Origin: Terriglobia bacterium
GTDB lineage: Bacteria; Acidobacteriota; Terriglobia; JAJPHL01
Direction of reading: 5' to 3'
Length of the DNA stretch: 64,000 nt
NCBI GenBank assembly: GCA_021325275.1
Contig: JAJPHL010000014.1
Coordinates: 1-64,000, forward strand
A program made the position numbers and the translations under genes. Below the pieces are notes generated by a model that worked only from the letters and a program-made list of their open reading frames with translations, was not told the DNA's origin and ran no database searches. This document shows positions 54,224-63,211 of this stretch, piece after piece (positions within the stretch are counted from its first letter, which is position 1; every line of letters begins with the position of its first letter).

Positions 54224-55231
54224 TTATTCCACTAGCGCGTTCAAGGTTGAGCCCGCACCTGATCCAGGGGCCCGCTCCAGAAAAACCTGGACCTCGTCGG
54301 CGCCGGTTTTGCGGAATCCCAAGCGCTCATACAGCGCCAGCGCGCGCGAATTGCCCGTAGCCACGGCCAAGCGCACGTATTTGCCGGAAGCATCGGCCTG
54401 CGCGAAAAGTTCGCGGATCGCGCGGCTGGCCACTCCGCGCCCGCGCACTTCTGCCGCCACCATGATCTCCACAATCCGGATTTCATCGCCGGACTCCGCG
54501 ACGACCAACCATCCCGCGGGCGCGCCGTCGAGAAGTAGAATCTCGCTCGAAGCTCCCGGATGGCGGTCGCTCTGGCGGCGTCCACGATATTGAAGTTCCA
54601 GCAACTGACTGCGCATCGGCTCGGGCCAATTCCACGCCATCAATTCTTCGGTGACGGTCGCGATAATCATGCGGCGCAGGAACGCCTCGTCCTCTGGTGT
54701 TTCGCTGCGACGGAGAGTTTGATGACCCGTTGCCGGAGCCTCAGCGGCCAGCAATCGATGCCACGCGGAGAGAATTTCCCACAATTGCGTTTCGAAACTC
54801 GGGCGATCCGCAAAAACACGCACGTCGCAGCGGCTTGCCAACGACTGGCGGTAGGCGATCGCCTCCTGCGCCGTGGTGCCGGTGTCCTTGAAAAACACAG
54901 CGACGGCGCGCATCGGCATTTGTGGATCGTCTTGGCATTTCAGCGCGTAATCGACGAAAGCTTTGTAGGGCCGCGGTGGTGGTTCTTCCTGGTCGAGAAT
55001 CTGGAGGAAGAACGTGCTCGATCGAATATTGTCTTCTACGCCGGCTTTGTGGACCAGCGGATCGAACGGCGTGCGAAACGATGCGGCCGCCAGGAGAATT
55101 TGGTCCGGCATCGTGACCTCCTCGCAGAATCGCGAGTTAAGCGCCAGCGCGAGTTCCTTTTCCTCGTCGACGTAAGGCGTGGTGGAGCAGACGAACCGGT
55201 GGATCGCATAGGGTCCGCGGGGAGGTTCCAT
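54224..55231 (-). CDS. Fusion of DUF4062-like domain and GNAT acetyltransferase
   Basis: 335 aa. Residues about 1-165 resemble DUF4062-type domains (HRFVCSTTPYVDEEKELALALN ... DNIRSSTFFLQIL ... YKAFVDYALKCQDD ... RAVAVFFKD), a fold near TIR/TOPRIM-like sensors; that match is tentative. Residues about 175-320 are a GNAT acetyltransferase with the acetyl-CoA loop VRGRGVASRAIRELF and the C-terminal NSRALALYERLGFRKTG. The gene follows the tail-collar gene, with a stable hairpin in its leader. GNAT genes are often neighbours of tail-collar genes, which suggests that the two products work together. Confidence 0.8.
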   Translation of the reverse strand: MEPPRGPYAIHRFVCSTTPYVDEEKELALALNSRFCEEVTMPDQILLAAASFRTPFDPLVHKAGVEDNIRSSTFFLQILDQEEPPPRPYKAFVDYALKCQDDPQMPMRAVAVFFKDTGTTAQEAIAYRQSLASRCDVRVFADRPSFETQLWEILSAWHRLLAAEAPATGHQTLRRSETPEDEAFLRRMIIATVTEELMAWNWPEPMRSQLLELQYRGRRQSDRHPGASSEILLLDGAPAGWLVVAESGDEIRIVEIMVAAEVRGRGVASRAIRELFAQADASGKYVRLAVATGNSRALALYERLGFRKTGADEVQVFLERAPGSGAGSTLNALVE

Positions 55232-55243
55232 GGGGAAGAAAGC

Positions 55244-55271
55244 GGGGCGCGCCGGATCGCGCGCCCCTTTT
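55244..55271. terminator. GC-rich hairpin with T-run between tail-collar and GNAT genes
   Basis: GGGGCGCGC-CGGATC-GCGCGCCCC is a nine-base-pair perfect stem (55244-55267) followed on the plus strand by TTTT. Both flanking genes are on the minus strand, where the hairpin is followed by GCTTTCTT, so it would act as an attenuator or weak terminator in the GNAT gene leader. Confidence 0.45.
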
Positions 55272-55294
55272 GTCCGAACGTGTGGACCGAGCGG

Positions 55295-55819
55295 CTAGCT
55301 ACGGCTCGGGAAAATCCCCTGGAGCGCGATGATGAAGTTCACGACCAAGAACGGCTGCAGGATCGATAACGGGAGGTTGTTGCCCGCAGGCGCAACCATG
55401 GTCGGCGCCATCTGCCCGCTCGAGGGTCCCGCCGAGTAGATTTTCTCGGTGGCGCTGGCGGTCACAGCACCAGGGAAATTGCCTCCCGGAGTGGTCTTTC
55501 CGCCGCCATTGATGTCGCAATTCACCAAGTGGGTGTGCGAGGGCATGTTTGAGAGCAGGATCGAAACGTTCTCGTTGCCCGCGATCTCTCCGATCGTGTA
55601 AACCGAGCCGCCCTGAAGCTGGCCCTGGCTGATCGGAACCCGGCCTTGCAGGTTCGGCAGTTGGAAGGTCGAAACGCCATTGCCGCCGTAGAAAGTGCCA
55701 AGCAACGAGAACAGCGCTGCGTTCTGAGAGATGGGCAAGGTCTGACCTTGGCAAAGCGCCCAACCGGTCGGCGCAAAATTGAATCCCACCATGCGAATTT
55801 CCCCGATAAATGGATCCAT
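55295..55819 (-). CDS. Phage tail collar domain (MdpB-like) protein
   Basis: 174 aa from the ATG at 55819, with AGGAG upstream. Tail-collar domain: FIGEIRMVGFNFAPTGWALCQGQTLPISQNAALFSLLGTFYGGNG, then TFQLPNLQGRVPI, then a His-containing segment SNMPSHTHLVN and a C-terminal hydrophobic end LQPFLVVNFIIALQGIFP. Proteins of this length without other phage genes are known as microcystin-dependent-protein-like. There are no phage structural genes nearby, so this is a domesticated or cellular version. It sits between the collagen-like fibre gene and the GNAT fusion. Confidence 0.92.
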   Translation of the reverse strand: MDPFIGEIRMVGFNFAPTGWALCQGQTLPISQNAALFSLLGTFYGGNGVSTFQLPNLQGRVPISQGQLQGGSVYTIGEIAGNENVSILLSNMPSHTHLVNCDINGGGKTTPGGNFPGAVTASATEKIYSAGPSSGQMAPTMVAPAGNNLPLSILQPFLVVNFIIALQGIFPSRS

Positions 55820-55943
55820 TTCTCTTCTCCTTTTTTCGCCTAGGCTCTACCCCAGACGCAAACAATTCGACAGCTTAGCACCCGACCTGTGAAAAATCCA
55901 GTCAAAAGAGCGTCAAAAATAATTTTAGGAAGATGCCAGACAC

Positions 55944-55975
55944 TACCGGCGGCAATCGTCAAATTGCCGCCGGTA
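55944..55975. terminator. 13-base-pair perfect hairpin after the collagen-like gene
   Basis: TACCGGCGGCAAT-CGTCAA-ATTGCCGCCGGTA is a perfect 13-base stem with a six-base loop. It lies 14 bases past the stop of the collagen-like gene. There is no T-run on the distal side, so it may be a processing or pause hairpin rather than a classic terminator. Confidence 0.6.
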
Positions 55976-55988
55976 ACAAATGGAAAAA

Positions 55989-58900
55989 CTAGTTGGTAAC
56001 GAACAGATACCATTTCGAACTGCCGTCGCTGATCAGTTCCATCGAGAAATAGGGTCCGATCGACGTCTGCGCACTGCCTGAGACGTTGGAGTCAAAGATC
56101 GTATCGCTGCCGGTGCGCTGGACGTTCGTTCCCGAGCTAAAACCACCGGTTGCGCAGATCACGATCACCACGCCGCCGGCGCCGGCCGAGGCGGCTGACG
56201 GCAGCGTCACGTTGCTCCCAGTGCAGGCGACGAAGTAGACGCCGACACTCGAAATTGTCCCGTTGCCCGCCAGCGGTGAGGAAGGAGTCGTGGCGAGCGT
56301 ATAGTTAACGGTCGCGGTTCCGGTGGCGCCCGTGGCGCCCTTCGGAATCGAGAAGTTGAAGGTGGCCGCGGAACTGGAGCCAACATTGGTGACGGTCGCC
56401 GAAGTACCCGGGGCGCCGGTTGTCACGGTTCCCACGGCGATGGTTGCCGCGGCTCCCGCCGCGCCTTGCGGAATCGTGAAATTGAAGGTTGCCGCGGAGC
56501 TTGTACCGCTGTTGGTCACCGAGGCCGTGGTTCCGGCCGCGCCCGTTGTCGTGGTTCCCACGGCGATGGTCGCCGCCGCACCTGTTGCGCCGGTGGTTCC
56601 CGCGCCGGTGGGGCCGGTCGAGCCCGTAGCTCCGGTCGCACCGGTGGCGCCGGTTGGACCCGTTGCGCCCGTCGTTCCTGCGCCCGTTGCACCTGTGGCG
56701 CCCGTCACGCCCGTCGCTCCTTGACCCGACAACAACTGCCACGGCGCTGCCGGTGGAGTCGAACTGTTACTGCTCGCCGAACTGATATACGAAGACTGCG
56801 TCGGCGTGTAGAACACCACGTCGCCGGCGTTGTAGGTGCCGCCTGGGCCACTACCACCGCCCGCCGACCATGTTCCTGCGGCGCTCAACGGCGCGCCGGT
56901 CGCGCCCGTGGCACCAGTCGCGCCCGTTGCGCCCGATGCGCCAGTCAAACCGATGCCCGTCGCTCCGGTGGCGCCGGTTGCGCCGGTGGGTCCGGTGTTA
57001 CCTTGCACGCCTTGCGGAATCGTGAAATTAAACACCGCCGCGCTCGATGTCCCGGCGTTCGTTACCGAGGCCGACGTTCCCGCCGCCCCGGTTGTGGTGG
57101 TTCCCGCAGCGATTGTCGCGGCCGTGCCGGTCGGTCCCGTGACTCCCGTATTGCCTTGGATTCCTTGCGAGCCGGTCGGTCCGGTGTTGCCTTGGATTCC
57201 TTGCGAGCCGGTCGCTCCGGTGTTGCCTTGGATTCCTTGCGCGCCCGTCGGTCCTGTGACGCCTTGGATCCCTTGCGAACCCGTTGCACCCGTGTTGCCT
57301 TGGATTCCCTGTGCGCCTGTCGATCCGGTGTTGCCTTGGATTCCTTGCGAACCCGTCGGTCCCGTGACACCTTGGATTCCCTGTGCACCCGTGGATCCCG
57401 TGTTGCCTTGGATTCCTTGCGCGCCGGTCGGTCCCGTGACACCTTGGATTCCCTGCGCGCCCGTCGATCCGGTGTTGCCTTGGATTCCCTGCGCGCCGGT
57501 CGGTCCGGTGACGCCTTGGATTCCTTGCGCGCCGGTCGGTCCCGTGACGCCTTGGATTCCTTGCGCACCCGTTGGTCCGGTGACGCCTTGAATTCCTTGC
57601 GGCACAGTGAAGTTGAAAACCGCCGCCGACGAGGTTCCGCTATTGGTCACCGACGCCGAAGTTCCGGCTGCGCCGGTCGTGGTTGTTCCCACACCGACTG
57701 TCGCGGCCGCGCCTGTTGCGCCCGTGGGACCGGTGACGCCTTGAATTCCTTGCGGCACAGTAAAGTTGAAAACCGCGGCTGATGTTGTGCCGCTATTGGT
57801 CACCGAAGCCGATGTTCCCGCTGCGCCCGTCGTCGTAGTTCCTGCATTGACTGTCGCCGCCGCGCCCGTTGGTCCTGTGACGCCTTGGGGAATTGTGAAA
57901 CTCAAACTCACCGCACCGGTCGTGCCCGATGCTGCCACGGCCGCCGATGTGCCCGGCGCGCCCGTGGTCGTTCCGCCGACGGTAATTGTCGCCGCCGCGC
58001 CCGTGGGACCTGTCGCACCGAGCTGCGCGAGTAAACTCCAACCTGCGCCCACGCCCGGCGTGCCGGTGTTGCCGTTGACCGTCGAGATGTAGCTGCTTCC
58101 CTGATAGCTGACGCCGCTGGTTACGTTATAGGTTCCCGTGGCGCTCCACGCGCCTTGCCAAATGAGACCCGTTGGACCGGTAATACCCTGAATGCCTTGG
58201 ACACCCTGAACACCTTGGACACCCTGCGGACCTTGTGGACCCGTCGGACCAACTGGTCCGGCCGCACCGGTCGCACCATTCACGCCGTTCGTTCCGTTTG
58301 ATCCCGCCGCGCCAGTGGCACCCGTCGCGCCGTTTGTGCCATTCGTGCCCGCGGGTCCTGTCGCTCCCGTGGGTCCTGTCGGTCCGGTCGGACCCGTTGG
58401 ACCGGGCTTACCGTTACCGTTGCCGTTATCGCCCAAAATAACCGTAAGCGACCCACTGAGTCCGCTCGGCACCGGAACGATTACCACGTAAACTCCTAGC
58501 GCCGCATACGTCGCCGACGTCGGAGTCACCGGCACTCCGTTGATCGTCACCGGCGGAACCGCGAGTGCGTTGCTGGGCGTTGACGGAATCGTGCCGCTCG
58601 GAACGGCGGGACTCACCGCGCCGAGTCCATAGCCGACAAGGATAATCCCGGTTCCCGCGGGAGTGGCGGGAAGCACGGCGGTATTGGTTCCGCTGACGGC
58701 CGTAAGAGTGGAGCCGATCTGCGCATACGCGAGACCAAGATCCGCCGTGACAACCGTCATCGTGACAGGAGCGCTACTGGCGCTGCCGACCGTCACCACA
58801 ACGTTCACCGATGAGCCGGTGATCTCGAAAGGAACTTGCACGTCCAGCTGGATGGGGCTGGCAAATGTAATAGGCGCGGCGACGCCGCCGATGGAAACCG

Positions 58901-59126
58901 ATGCGCCCGCTAGGGAGGTCACCGGAGACGTGGGAGTAAACGCCGAAGCGATTCCCGTAGCAAGATTGCTGCCATAGATGCTGATTAATTCGCCGCGTGC
59001 CACGTTGCCGGTGGCATTGGTGTTGGGCGCAGCGTTCTTAATGCCGGAGATGACCGGGGTTTGCGCGGCCATTGTGGTCGCAGCAACAAGCAATAGTAAT
59101 CCCAAACCCATTGCGCGCGTCTTCAT
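55989..59126 (-). CDS. Collagen-like fibre protein with TIGR03437-type N-terminal domain
   Basis: 1045 aa from the ATG at 59126, with AAGGAGG upstream and a signal peptide ([16 protein letters not shown]). Residues 20-240 are the Solibacter-type extracellular domain ([28 protein letters not shown] ... [17 protein letters not shown]). From there to about residue 960 it is Gly-x-y collagen-like, mixed with about six copies of a 38-residue phage-fibre-like module ([18 protein letters not shown]...FNFTVPQG) and two CBM5/12-like segments ([12 protein letters not shown]...YQGSSYIS). The C-terminus is a beta-rich head ([24 protein letters not shown]). It is a secreted fibre, possibly tipped by or associated with the tail-collar protein encoded next. 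Confidence 0.9.
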   Translation of the reverse strand: MKTRAMGLGLLLLVAATTMAAQTPVISGIKNAAPNTNATGNVARGELISIYGSNLATGIASAFTPTSPVTSLAGASVSIGGVAAPITFASPIQLDVQVPFEITGSSVNVVVTVGSASSAPVTMTVVTADLGLAYAQIGSTLTAVSGTNTAVLPATPAGTGIILVGYGLGAVSPAVPSGTIPSTPSNALAVPPVTINGVPVTPTSATYAALGVYVVIVPVPSGLSGSLTVILGDNGNGNGKPGPTGPTGPTGPTGATGPAGTNGTNGATGATGAAGSNGTNGVNGATGAAGPVGPTGPQGPQGVQGVQGVQGIQGITGPTGLIWQGAWSATGTYNVTSGVSYQGSSYISTVNGNTGTPGVGAGWSLLAQLGATGPTGAAATITVGGTTTGAPGTSAAVAASGTTGAVSLSFTIPQGVTGPTGAAATVNAGTTTTGAAGTSASVTNSGTTSAAVFNFTVPQGIQGVTGPTGATGAAATVGVGTTTTGAAGTSASVTNSGTSSAAVFNFTVPQGIQGVTGPTGAQGIQGVTGPTGAQGIQGVTGPTGAQGIQGNTGSTGAQGIQGVTGPTGAQGIQGNTGSTGAQGIQGVTGPTGSQGIQGNTGSTGAQGIQGNTGATGSQGIQGVTGPTGAQGIQGNTGATGSQGIQGNTGPTGSQGIQGNTGVTGPTGTAATIAAGTTTTGAAGTSASVTNAGTSSAAVFNFTIPQGVQGNTGPTGATGATGATGIGLTGASGATGATGATGATGAPLSAAGTWSAGGGSGPGGTYNAGDVVFYTPTQSSYISSASSNSSTPPAAPWQLLSGQGATGVTGATGATGAGTTGATGPTGATGATGATGSTGPTGAGTTGATGAAATIAVGTTTTGAAGTTASVTNSGTSSAATFNFTIPQGAAGAAATIAVGTVTTGAPGTSATVTNVGSSSAATFNFSIPKGATGATGTATVNYTLATTPSSPLAGNGTISSVGVYFVACTGSNVTLPSAASAGAGGVVIVICATGGFSSGTNVQRTGSDTIFDSNVSGSAQTSIGPYFSMELISDGSSKWYLFVTN
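57136..57603 (-). repeat. 13 tandem 36-base repeats encoding a 12-residue collagen unit
   Basis: Units are [36 protein letters not shown] and close variants, 13 in a row and in frame within the collagen-like gene. V and N types alternate in part (units 3-8), so blocks of two units seem to have duplicated. The high identity predicts copy-number variation between strains. Confidence 0.88.
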
Positions 59127-59639
59127 CGGCGCCTCCTTGGAAAGGCGAGCTATCCAACTAACTTGAGGGGGAACAGATCGAAGTTCTTTCATGGCGAATG
59201 CGTCGCAGAATAACATAATTCGGCTGCCGGAGCGTTTTAATTCTGGAAAAAACCATTAAAATCCCCGCCGCCCGTGTTCCCACTCTCGTACTAGGTTCCG
59301 CGTGGGAAACTGTTCAATCAATCGCTGGCAATAAATCCATATCTCTAAGAACTCGGACCGGCGGCGGCCTCTTGATGCGGCACGGGCTTAACGTACCTCA
59401 CTGCCAGCCGATTACCGCGCCCCACCGCCATGGTCATCAAGGACAGCCCGCCCTCTGGGGCGATCAGCCCGGGCAGTTTGCGACTTCCTAGGCCGGGCGG
59501 CCCCGTTCTTATGCGAGGCGCGTTGTATTTAGTTTTGTAGCGCGCCTTGAGTAAGCCGGATTTCCTCTTGACGATGGGGTGCAACTTCTTCACAATCGAC
59601 TAGCCAAAGTCGTCACTTCCCGAAAGAAGAGGTAAAGCA
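59127..59639. other. Intergenic region, 513 bases, between collagen-like and BNR-protein genes
   Basis: The left part (59127-59250) is the leader and promoter of the collagen-like gene; TATTCT on the minus strand near 59205 is a possible -10. The right part before 59640 has AGAGG as a ribosome site for the BNR gene and a small CGACT/AGTCG hairpin. An open frame of 82 codons on minus (59345-59593, GTG start) is basic, has no recognisable domain and no ribosome site; I do not call it a gene. No RNA gene was recognised. Confidence 0.5.
59130..59147 (-). promoter_or_regulatory. Hairpin covering the ribosome site of the collagen-like gene
   Basis: On the minus strand CGCCTTT-CCAA-GGAGGCG can form five Watson-Crick and two G-U pairs with a four-base loop. 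The 3' arm contains the whole GGAGG, five bases before the ATG region. It could limit translation, for example with temperature; this is a prediction from sequence only. Confidence 0.4.
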
Positions 59640-62600
59640 ATGCGTCCACGGTCTTTGCGTTCCCGAATCATCACAACGGTTATTGCTCTCGGTCTCGCCA
59701 CAACCATGTGGGCGCAGGGACGAGGCGGCGGGCCGCCGCCAACTCCGCCGCCCAACCAGTCGACCGACCCCTTGCTGCGCAGCTTCACGTTTCGCTCCAT
59801 CGGACCGGCCAACATGATGGGCCGCGTCGACGATATTCAAGCGGCCGAGCAAGATCCCATGACCATGTACATCGGATTCGCGACCGGAGGCCTTTGGAAG
59901 TCGACCGACGGCGGAAACTACTGGAAGAATCTGTGGGAGAACCAGGAGAACGCTTCGATCGGCGCCATTGCCATCGCTCCTTCCAATAAGGAGATCGTCT
60001 ACGTCGGCACGGGCGAAGCCAACAATCGCCAGAGTTCATCGATCGGCGACGGCGTTTGGGGCACGACAGATGGTGGCGCGCATTGGACGCATCTCGGTCT
60101 CGAGAATACGCAGTCGATCGGGCGCATCGTTGTGGATCCAACGAATCCCAATGTTGTTTACGTCGCGGCCGGCGGCCATTTGTTCGGGCCGAATCCGGAA
60201 CGCGGGCTGTACAAAACGACGGATGGCGGAAAAACGTGGAAGCTTTCTAAATTTATCGACAACGACACGGGCTTCAACGACGTGGCCATCGATTTTTCGC
60301 ATCCGAATACGCTCTACGCGAGCTCGTACTCGCGTCGCCGCACGTGGTGGGGATTGAACGGCGGCGGACCGAACAGCGCGCTCTGGAAAACCACCGATGG
60401 CGGCAACACTTGGACCCGGCTCGATGGCGCGGGTTGGCCGAAACCGAAAGAAGGCGTTTGGGGCCGCATTGCGGTATCGATCTTCCGCGGCAACTCGAAC
60501 ATCGTCTACGCGCAGGTGGAAGCCGGACCGGGCGCGGGCACCGGCGGCGGCACCGATAAAGAAGGTGGACCGCAGAAACCGGCCAGCAACGCGACGGCGC
60601 CGCCTCCCGCCGGCATGACTGCCGAGCAGATTATTGAGGGATTCGCGGCCGAGAAAATCACTCCCGAACAGATGCGCGGCGCGATCCAGGGCGGCATCGT
60701 TACGGCCGAGAATATCCGCACCGCGGTAAGCAACAACGTGATCCAGCCGCAAAATCTTTTCGGATTGACGGGACGCGGCGGCGGTGGTGGCGGCGGCAAC
60801 AACGGTTGCACGGCGGGCACCGATCCCGAATGGACCGCGGGCGGAGGTCGCGGCGGCGCGGGCGGCGGTGGCGGCGGTGCAGGTCGCGGCGGAGCCACGA
60901 CTCCTCCGGCTCCCGACCCGAACGGCAATGGTGTCTATCGCTCCGAAGACGGCGGAAAAACGTGGAAGCAGATGAGCGGTTGCAACGACCGCCCAATGTA
61001 CTTCAGCCAAATCCGCGTTGACCCGAATAACGATCAGAAGATTTTCACCGGCGGAAATCCGGGACGCGTCTCCATCGACGGCGGAAAAACTTGGTACGGC
61101 ATGCAAGCTTCGCACACCGACTTCCACGCGATTTGGATTAATCCGAAAGACTCGCGCCAAGTGTGGGTGGGTCACGACGGCGGCTTCGACAGCAGCAACA
61201 ACGGCGCCAAGCCGAACAGTTGGAATCACCACAACGACATTGCCGTGGGCCAGTTCTACCAGGTGTCCGCGGATATGCGGCGGCCGTATTGGGTCTGCGG
61301 CGGATTGCAAGACAACAACGCATGGTGCGGGCCCAGCGCCATGCGCGCCGGCAATGGTCCAACCAACGCCGACTGGTTCACAGTAGCGGGCGGCGACGGA
61401 TTCTACACGCGCCAAGATCCCACCGATTGGGCGATTGCTTACGGCGAATCGCAAGACGGCTCGATGTCGCGCCATGACTTGCGCAACGGCACACAGAAGA
61501 GCATCCGTCCGAGCACTCCGAACGCCGGACGGGGCGGCGCGCAGGGCGGCGGCGAAACGGGCGGCGAAGCTCCGCCGGCGGAAGCCGGCGGACTCGGCGG
61601 AGGACGCGGCGGCGCTCCCAACGTGATCAACGCTCCGGCGAAGCTCGATGCGTTCCGGTTCTACTGGAACGCGCCGTTCGAGATTTCTCCTCATGATCCG
61701 GCCAAGCTCTACATGGCGGCGCAGTATTTCTTCAAATCGAGCGATCGCGGCGACTCGTGGTGGATGAATCCCACCGATCTCTCGAAGAACGTCAACCGTT
61801 GGGCGCCCGAGCAAGCGATCATGGGCGTGGCCGGCGACAAACCGATGCCGTCGAAGCACGACGGATATGCAGCCAGCTCGCTCGCGACGCAAATTCGCGA
61901 ATCGCCTTCGCGCCCCGGCGTGATTTGGATCGGCACCGACGACGGCAACCTACAACTCAGCATGGACGACGGCGAAACGTTCACCAACGTGATCGGCAAC
62001 CTCAAGCCGGCGCCGAACGCTCCGCACGGATGGGTGCAGATTTCGCGCATCGAGCCGTCGCACTTTGATCCCGCCACGTGCTACGTGGCGCTGGACAATC
62101 ATCGCAACGACGATTTTCGCCCGTATCTCTACAAGACCACCGACTTCGGGAAAACGTGGACGAACGTCACCGGAAATCTTCCCGCGCACGGCAACATCAA
62201 CGGGCTGCGCGAAGATCCCGTGAATCCGAACCTGCTGTTTGTGGGAACGGAATTCGGATTGTTCGTGAGCCTCGACGGCGCCAAGCAATGGACCAAGTTC
62301 ATGACGGGCCTGCCCAGCGTTCGCGTGGACGATATGTTGATTCATCCGCGCGAGCATGACTTGATCGTGGCCACGCATGGACGCTCCATCTGGATCGCCG
62401 ACGACATCAGCGCGCTGGAACAATACAAACCGAAGTCGGGCGTAGACGTAATGCTATTCGACCCGCGTCCGGCCGTGCAGTGGAAGAGCGATCCGTTCTC
62501 CAGCCGCAATCCCACGGCCATGGATTTCCACGGACAGAATCCGCAAGGCGGCACGGCGATTTCCGTGTGGTCCGCCAAGGATGTTTCAGGCGCGAAGCTT

Positions 62601-63083
62601 GACTTCCTGACCGGCACGACGGTGGTGAGTACGATGAACGTCGACTTGAAGGCCGGCATCAACCGCGTGCAGTGGAACATGCAGAAACCTGCGACGACGG
62701 CAGCACCGGCCGGCGGTGGTCGCCGCGGCGGTCGAGGCGGATTCGGCGGCGGTCCTCCGGCAGCGGGAGGCGCTCCGCCTGCGGCAGGTGAGACTCCGGC
62801 AGGTCAAGCGGCGACGGCGCAGCCTGCACCACAAGTCAACGTTCAGCAAGTTCTCACCGATGCGCTCGGCGGACAATTCGGCGGCGGTGGCGGCGGACGC
62901 GGTGGTCGCGGTGGCACGGGAGTGCCATTTGTCACCGGTGGTCGCGGCGGCGGTGGCGGGTTCGGCGGCAGCGGTACGACGCTGGTCGATCCCGGCGTGT
63001 ACATGGTCCGCTTGACGGTGGGGGACAAGACGTACGGCTCGTCCGTTCAGGTCCTCGAGGACATTTGGCAGCGACCGCAGTAG
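59640..63083 (+). CDS. Exported BNR/sortilin-type beta-propeller protein
   Basis: 1147 aa with a signal peptide (ITTVIALGLATTMWAQ). At least eight Asp-box motifs of the form S/T-x-D-x-G-x-T-W (STDGGNYW, TTDGGAHW, TTDGGKTW, TTDGGNTW, SEDGGKTW, SIDGGKTW, TTDFGKTW), typical of the BNR/VPS10-like ten-bladed propellers once annotated as glycosyl hydrolases. Gly/Arg-rich inserts interrupt the blades (about residues 380-430 and 630-680), and the C-terminus is again Gly/Arg-rich. The hydrolase activity of this family is not established. The start has AGAGG upstream. A strong terminator follows the stop, so it is a single-gene unit. Confidence 0.9.
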   Translation: MRPRSLRSRIITTVIALGLATTMWAQGRGGGPPPTPPPNQSTDPLLRSFTFRSIGPANMMGRVDDIQAAEQDPMTMYIGFATGGLWKSTDGGNYWKNLWENQENASIGAIAIAPSNKEIVYVGTGEANNRQSSSIGDGVWGTTDGGAHWTHLGLENTQSIGRIVVDPTNPNVVYVAAGGHLFGPNPERGLYKTTDGGKTWKLSKFIDNDTGFNDVAIDFSHPNTLYASSYSRRRTWWGLNGGGPNSALWKTTDGGNTWTRLDGAGWPKPKEGVWGRIAVSIFRGNSNIVYAQVEAGPGAGTGGGTDKEGGPQKPASNATAPPPAGMTAEQIIEGFAAEKITPEQMRGAIQGGIVTAENIRTAVSNNVIQPQNLFGLTGRGGGGGGGNNGCTAGTDPEWTAGGGRGGAGGGGGGAGRGGATTPPAPDPNGNGVYRSEDGGKTWKQMSGCNDRPMYFSQIRVDPNNDQKIFTGGNPGRVSIDGGKTWYGMQASHTDFHAIWINPKDSRQVWVGHDGGFDSSNNGAKPNSWNHHNDIAVGQFYQVSADMRRPYWVCGGLQDNNAWCGPSAMRAGNGPTNADWFTVAGGDGFYTRQDPTDWAIAYGESQDGSMSRHDLRNGTQKSIRPSTPNAGRGGAQGGGETGGEAPPAEAGGLGGGRGGAPNVINAPAKLDAFRFYWNAPFEISPHDPAKLYMAAQYFFKSSDRGDSWWMNPTDLSKNVNRWAPEQAIMGVAGDKPMPSKHDGYAASSLATQIRESPSRPGVIWIGTDDGNLQLSMDDGETFTNVIGNLKPAPNAPHGWVQISRIEPSHFDPATCYVALDNHRNDDFRPYLYKTTDFGKTWTNVTGNLPAHGNINGLREDPVNPNLLFVGTEFGLFVSLDGAKQWTKFMTGLPSVRVDDMLIHPREHDLIVATHGRSIWIADDISALEQYKPKSGVDVMLFDPRPAVQWKSDPFSSRNPTAMDFHGQNPQGGTAISVWSAKDVSGAKLDFLTGTTVVSTMNVDLKAGINRVQWNMQKPATTAAPAGGGRRGGRGGFGGGPPAAGGAPPAAGETPAGQAATAQPAPQVNVQQVLTDALGGQFGGGGGGRGGRGGTGVPFVTGGRGGGGGFGGSGTTLVDPGVYMVRLTVGDKTYGSSVQVLEDIWQRPQ

Positions 63084-63110
63084 TTCCTCTGTAGACCCGA
63101 CAAACGAATA

Positions 63111-63142
63111 GGACCGGCTCTGAAAAGCGCCGGTCCTTTTTT
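63111..63142 (+). terminator. Intrinsic terminator after the BNR-protein gene
   Basis: GGACCGGC (63111-63118) pairs perfectly with GCCGGTCC (63129-63136), with a 10-base loop and then six T (63137-63142). It lies 28 bases after the stop codon. It is the clearest rho-independent terminator in the window. Confidence 0.9.
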
Positions 63143-63198
63143 GGCTCATAGCTCGTGGGCGTGCCTTGCCCGATTCCATCTCGACGCAGAGGATCGTG

Positions 63199-63204
63199 TA
63201 GAAT
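63199..63204 (+). promoter_or_regulatory. -10-like TAGAAT box before the gene at 63212
   Basis: TAGAAT is followed by seven bases and ATG at 63212, with no ribosome site. It lies just after the terminator of the previous gene, so it must belong to a new transcript. Confidence 0.5.
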
Positions 63205-63211
63205 ACGCCAC

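Noticed and set aside
57136..57603. 36-base repeats as a possible CRISPR array
   Set aside because: There are no spacers; units are directly adjacent, in frame and code for Gly-x-y collagen. No cas genes are present.
55295..59126. Prophage or tailocin remnant
   Set aside because: Only a tail-collar and a fibre-like protein are present. No sheath, tube, baseplate, capsid, lysis or integrase gene was seen, and the fibre has a signal peptide.
59345..59593. 82-codon open frame on the minus strand in the 513-base intergenic region
   Set aside because: GTG start without ribosome site, basic low-information sequence and no recognisable domain; random GC-rich frames of this size are common here.
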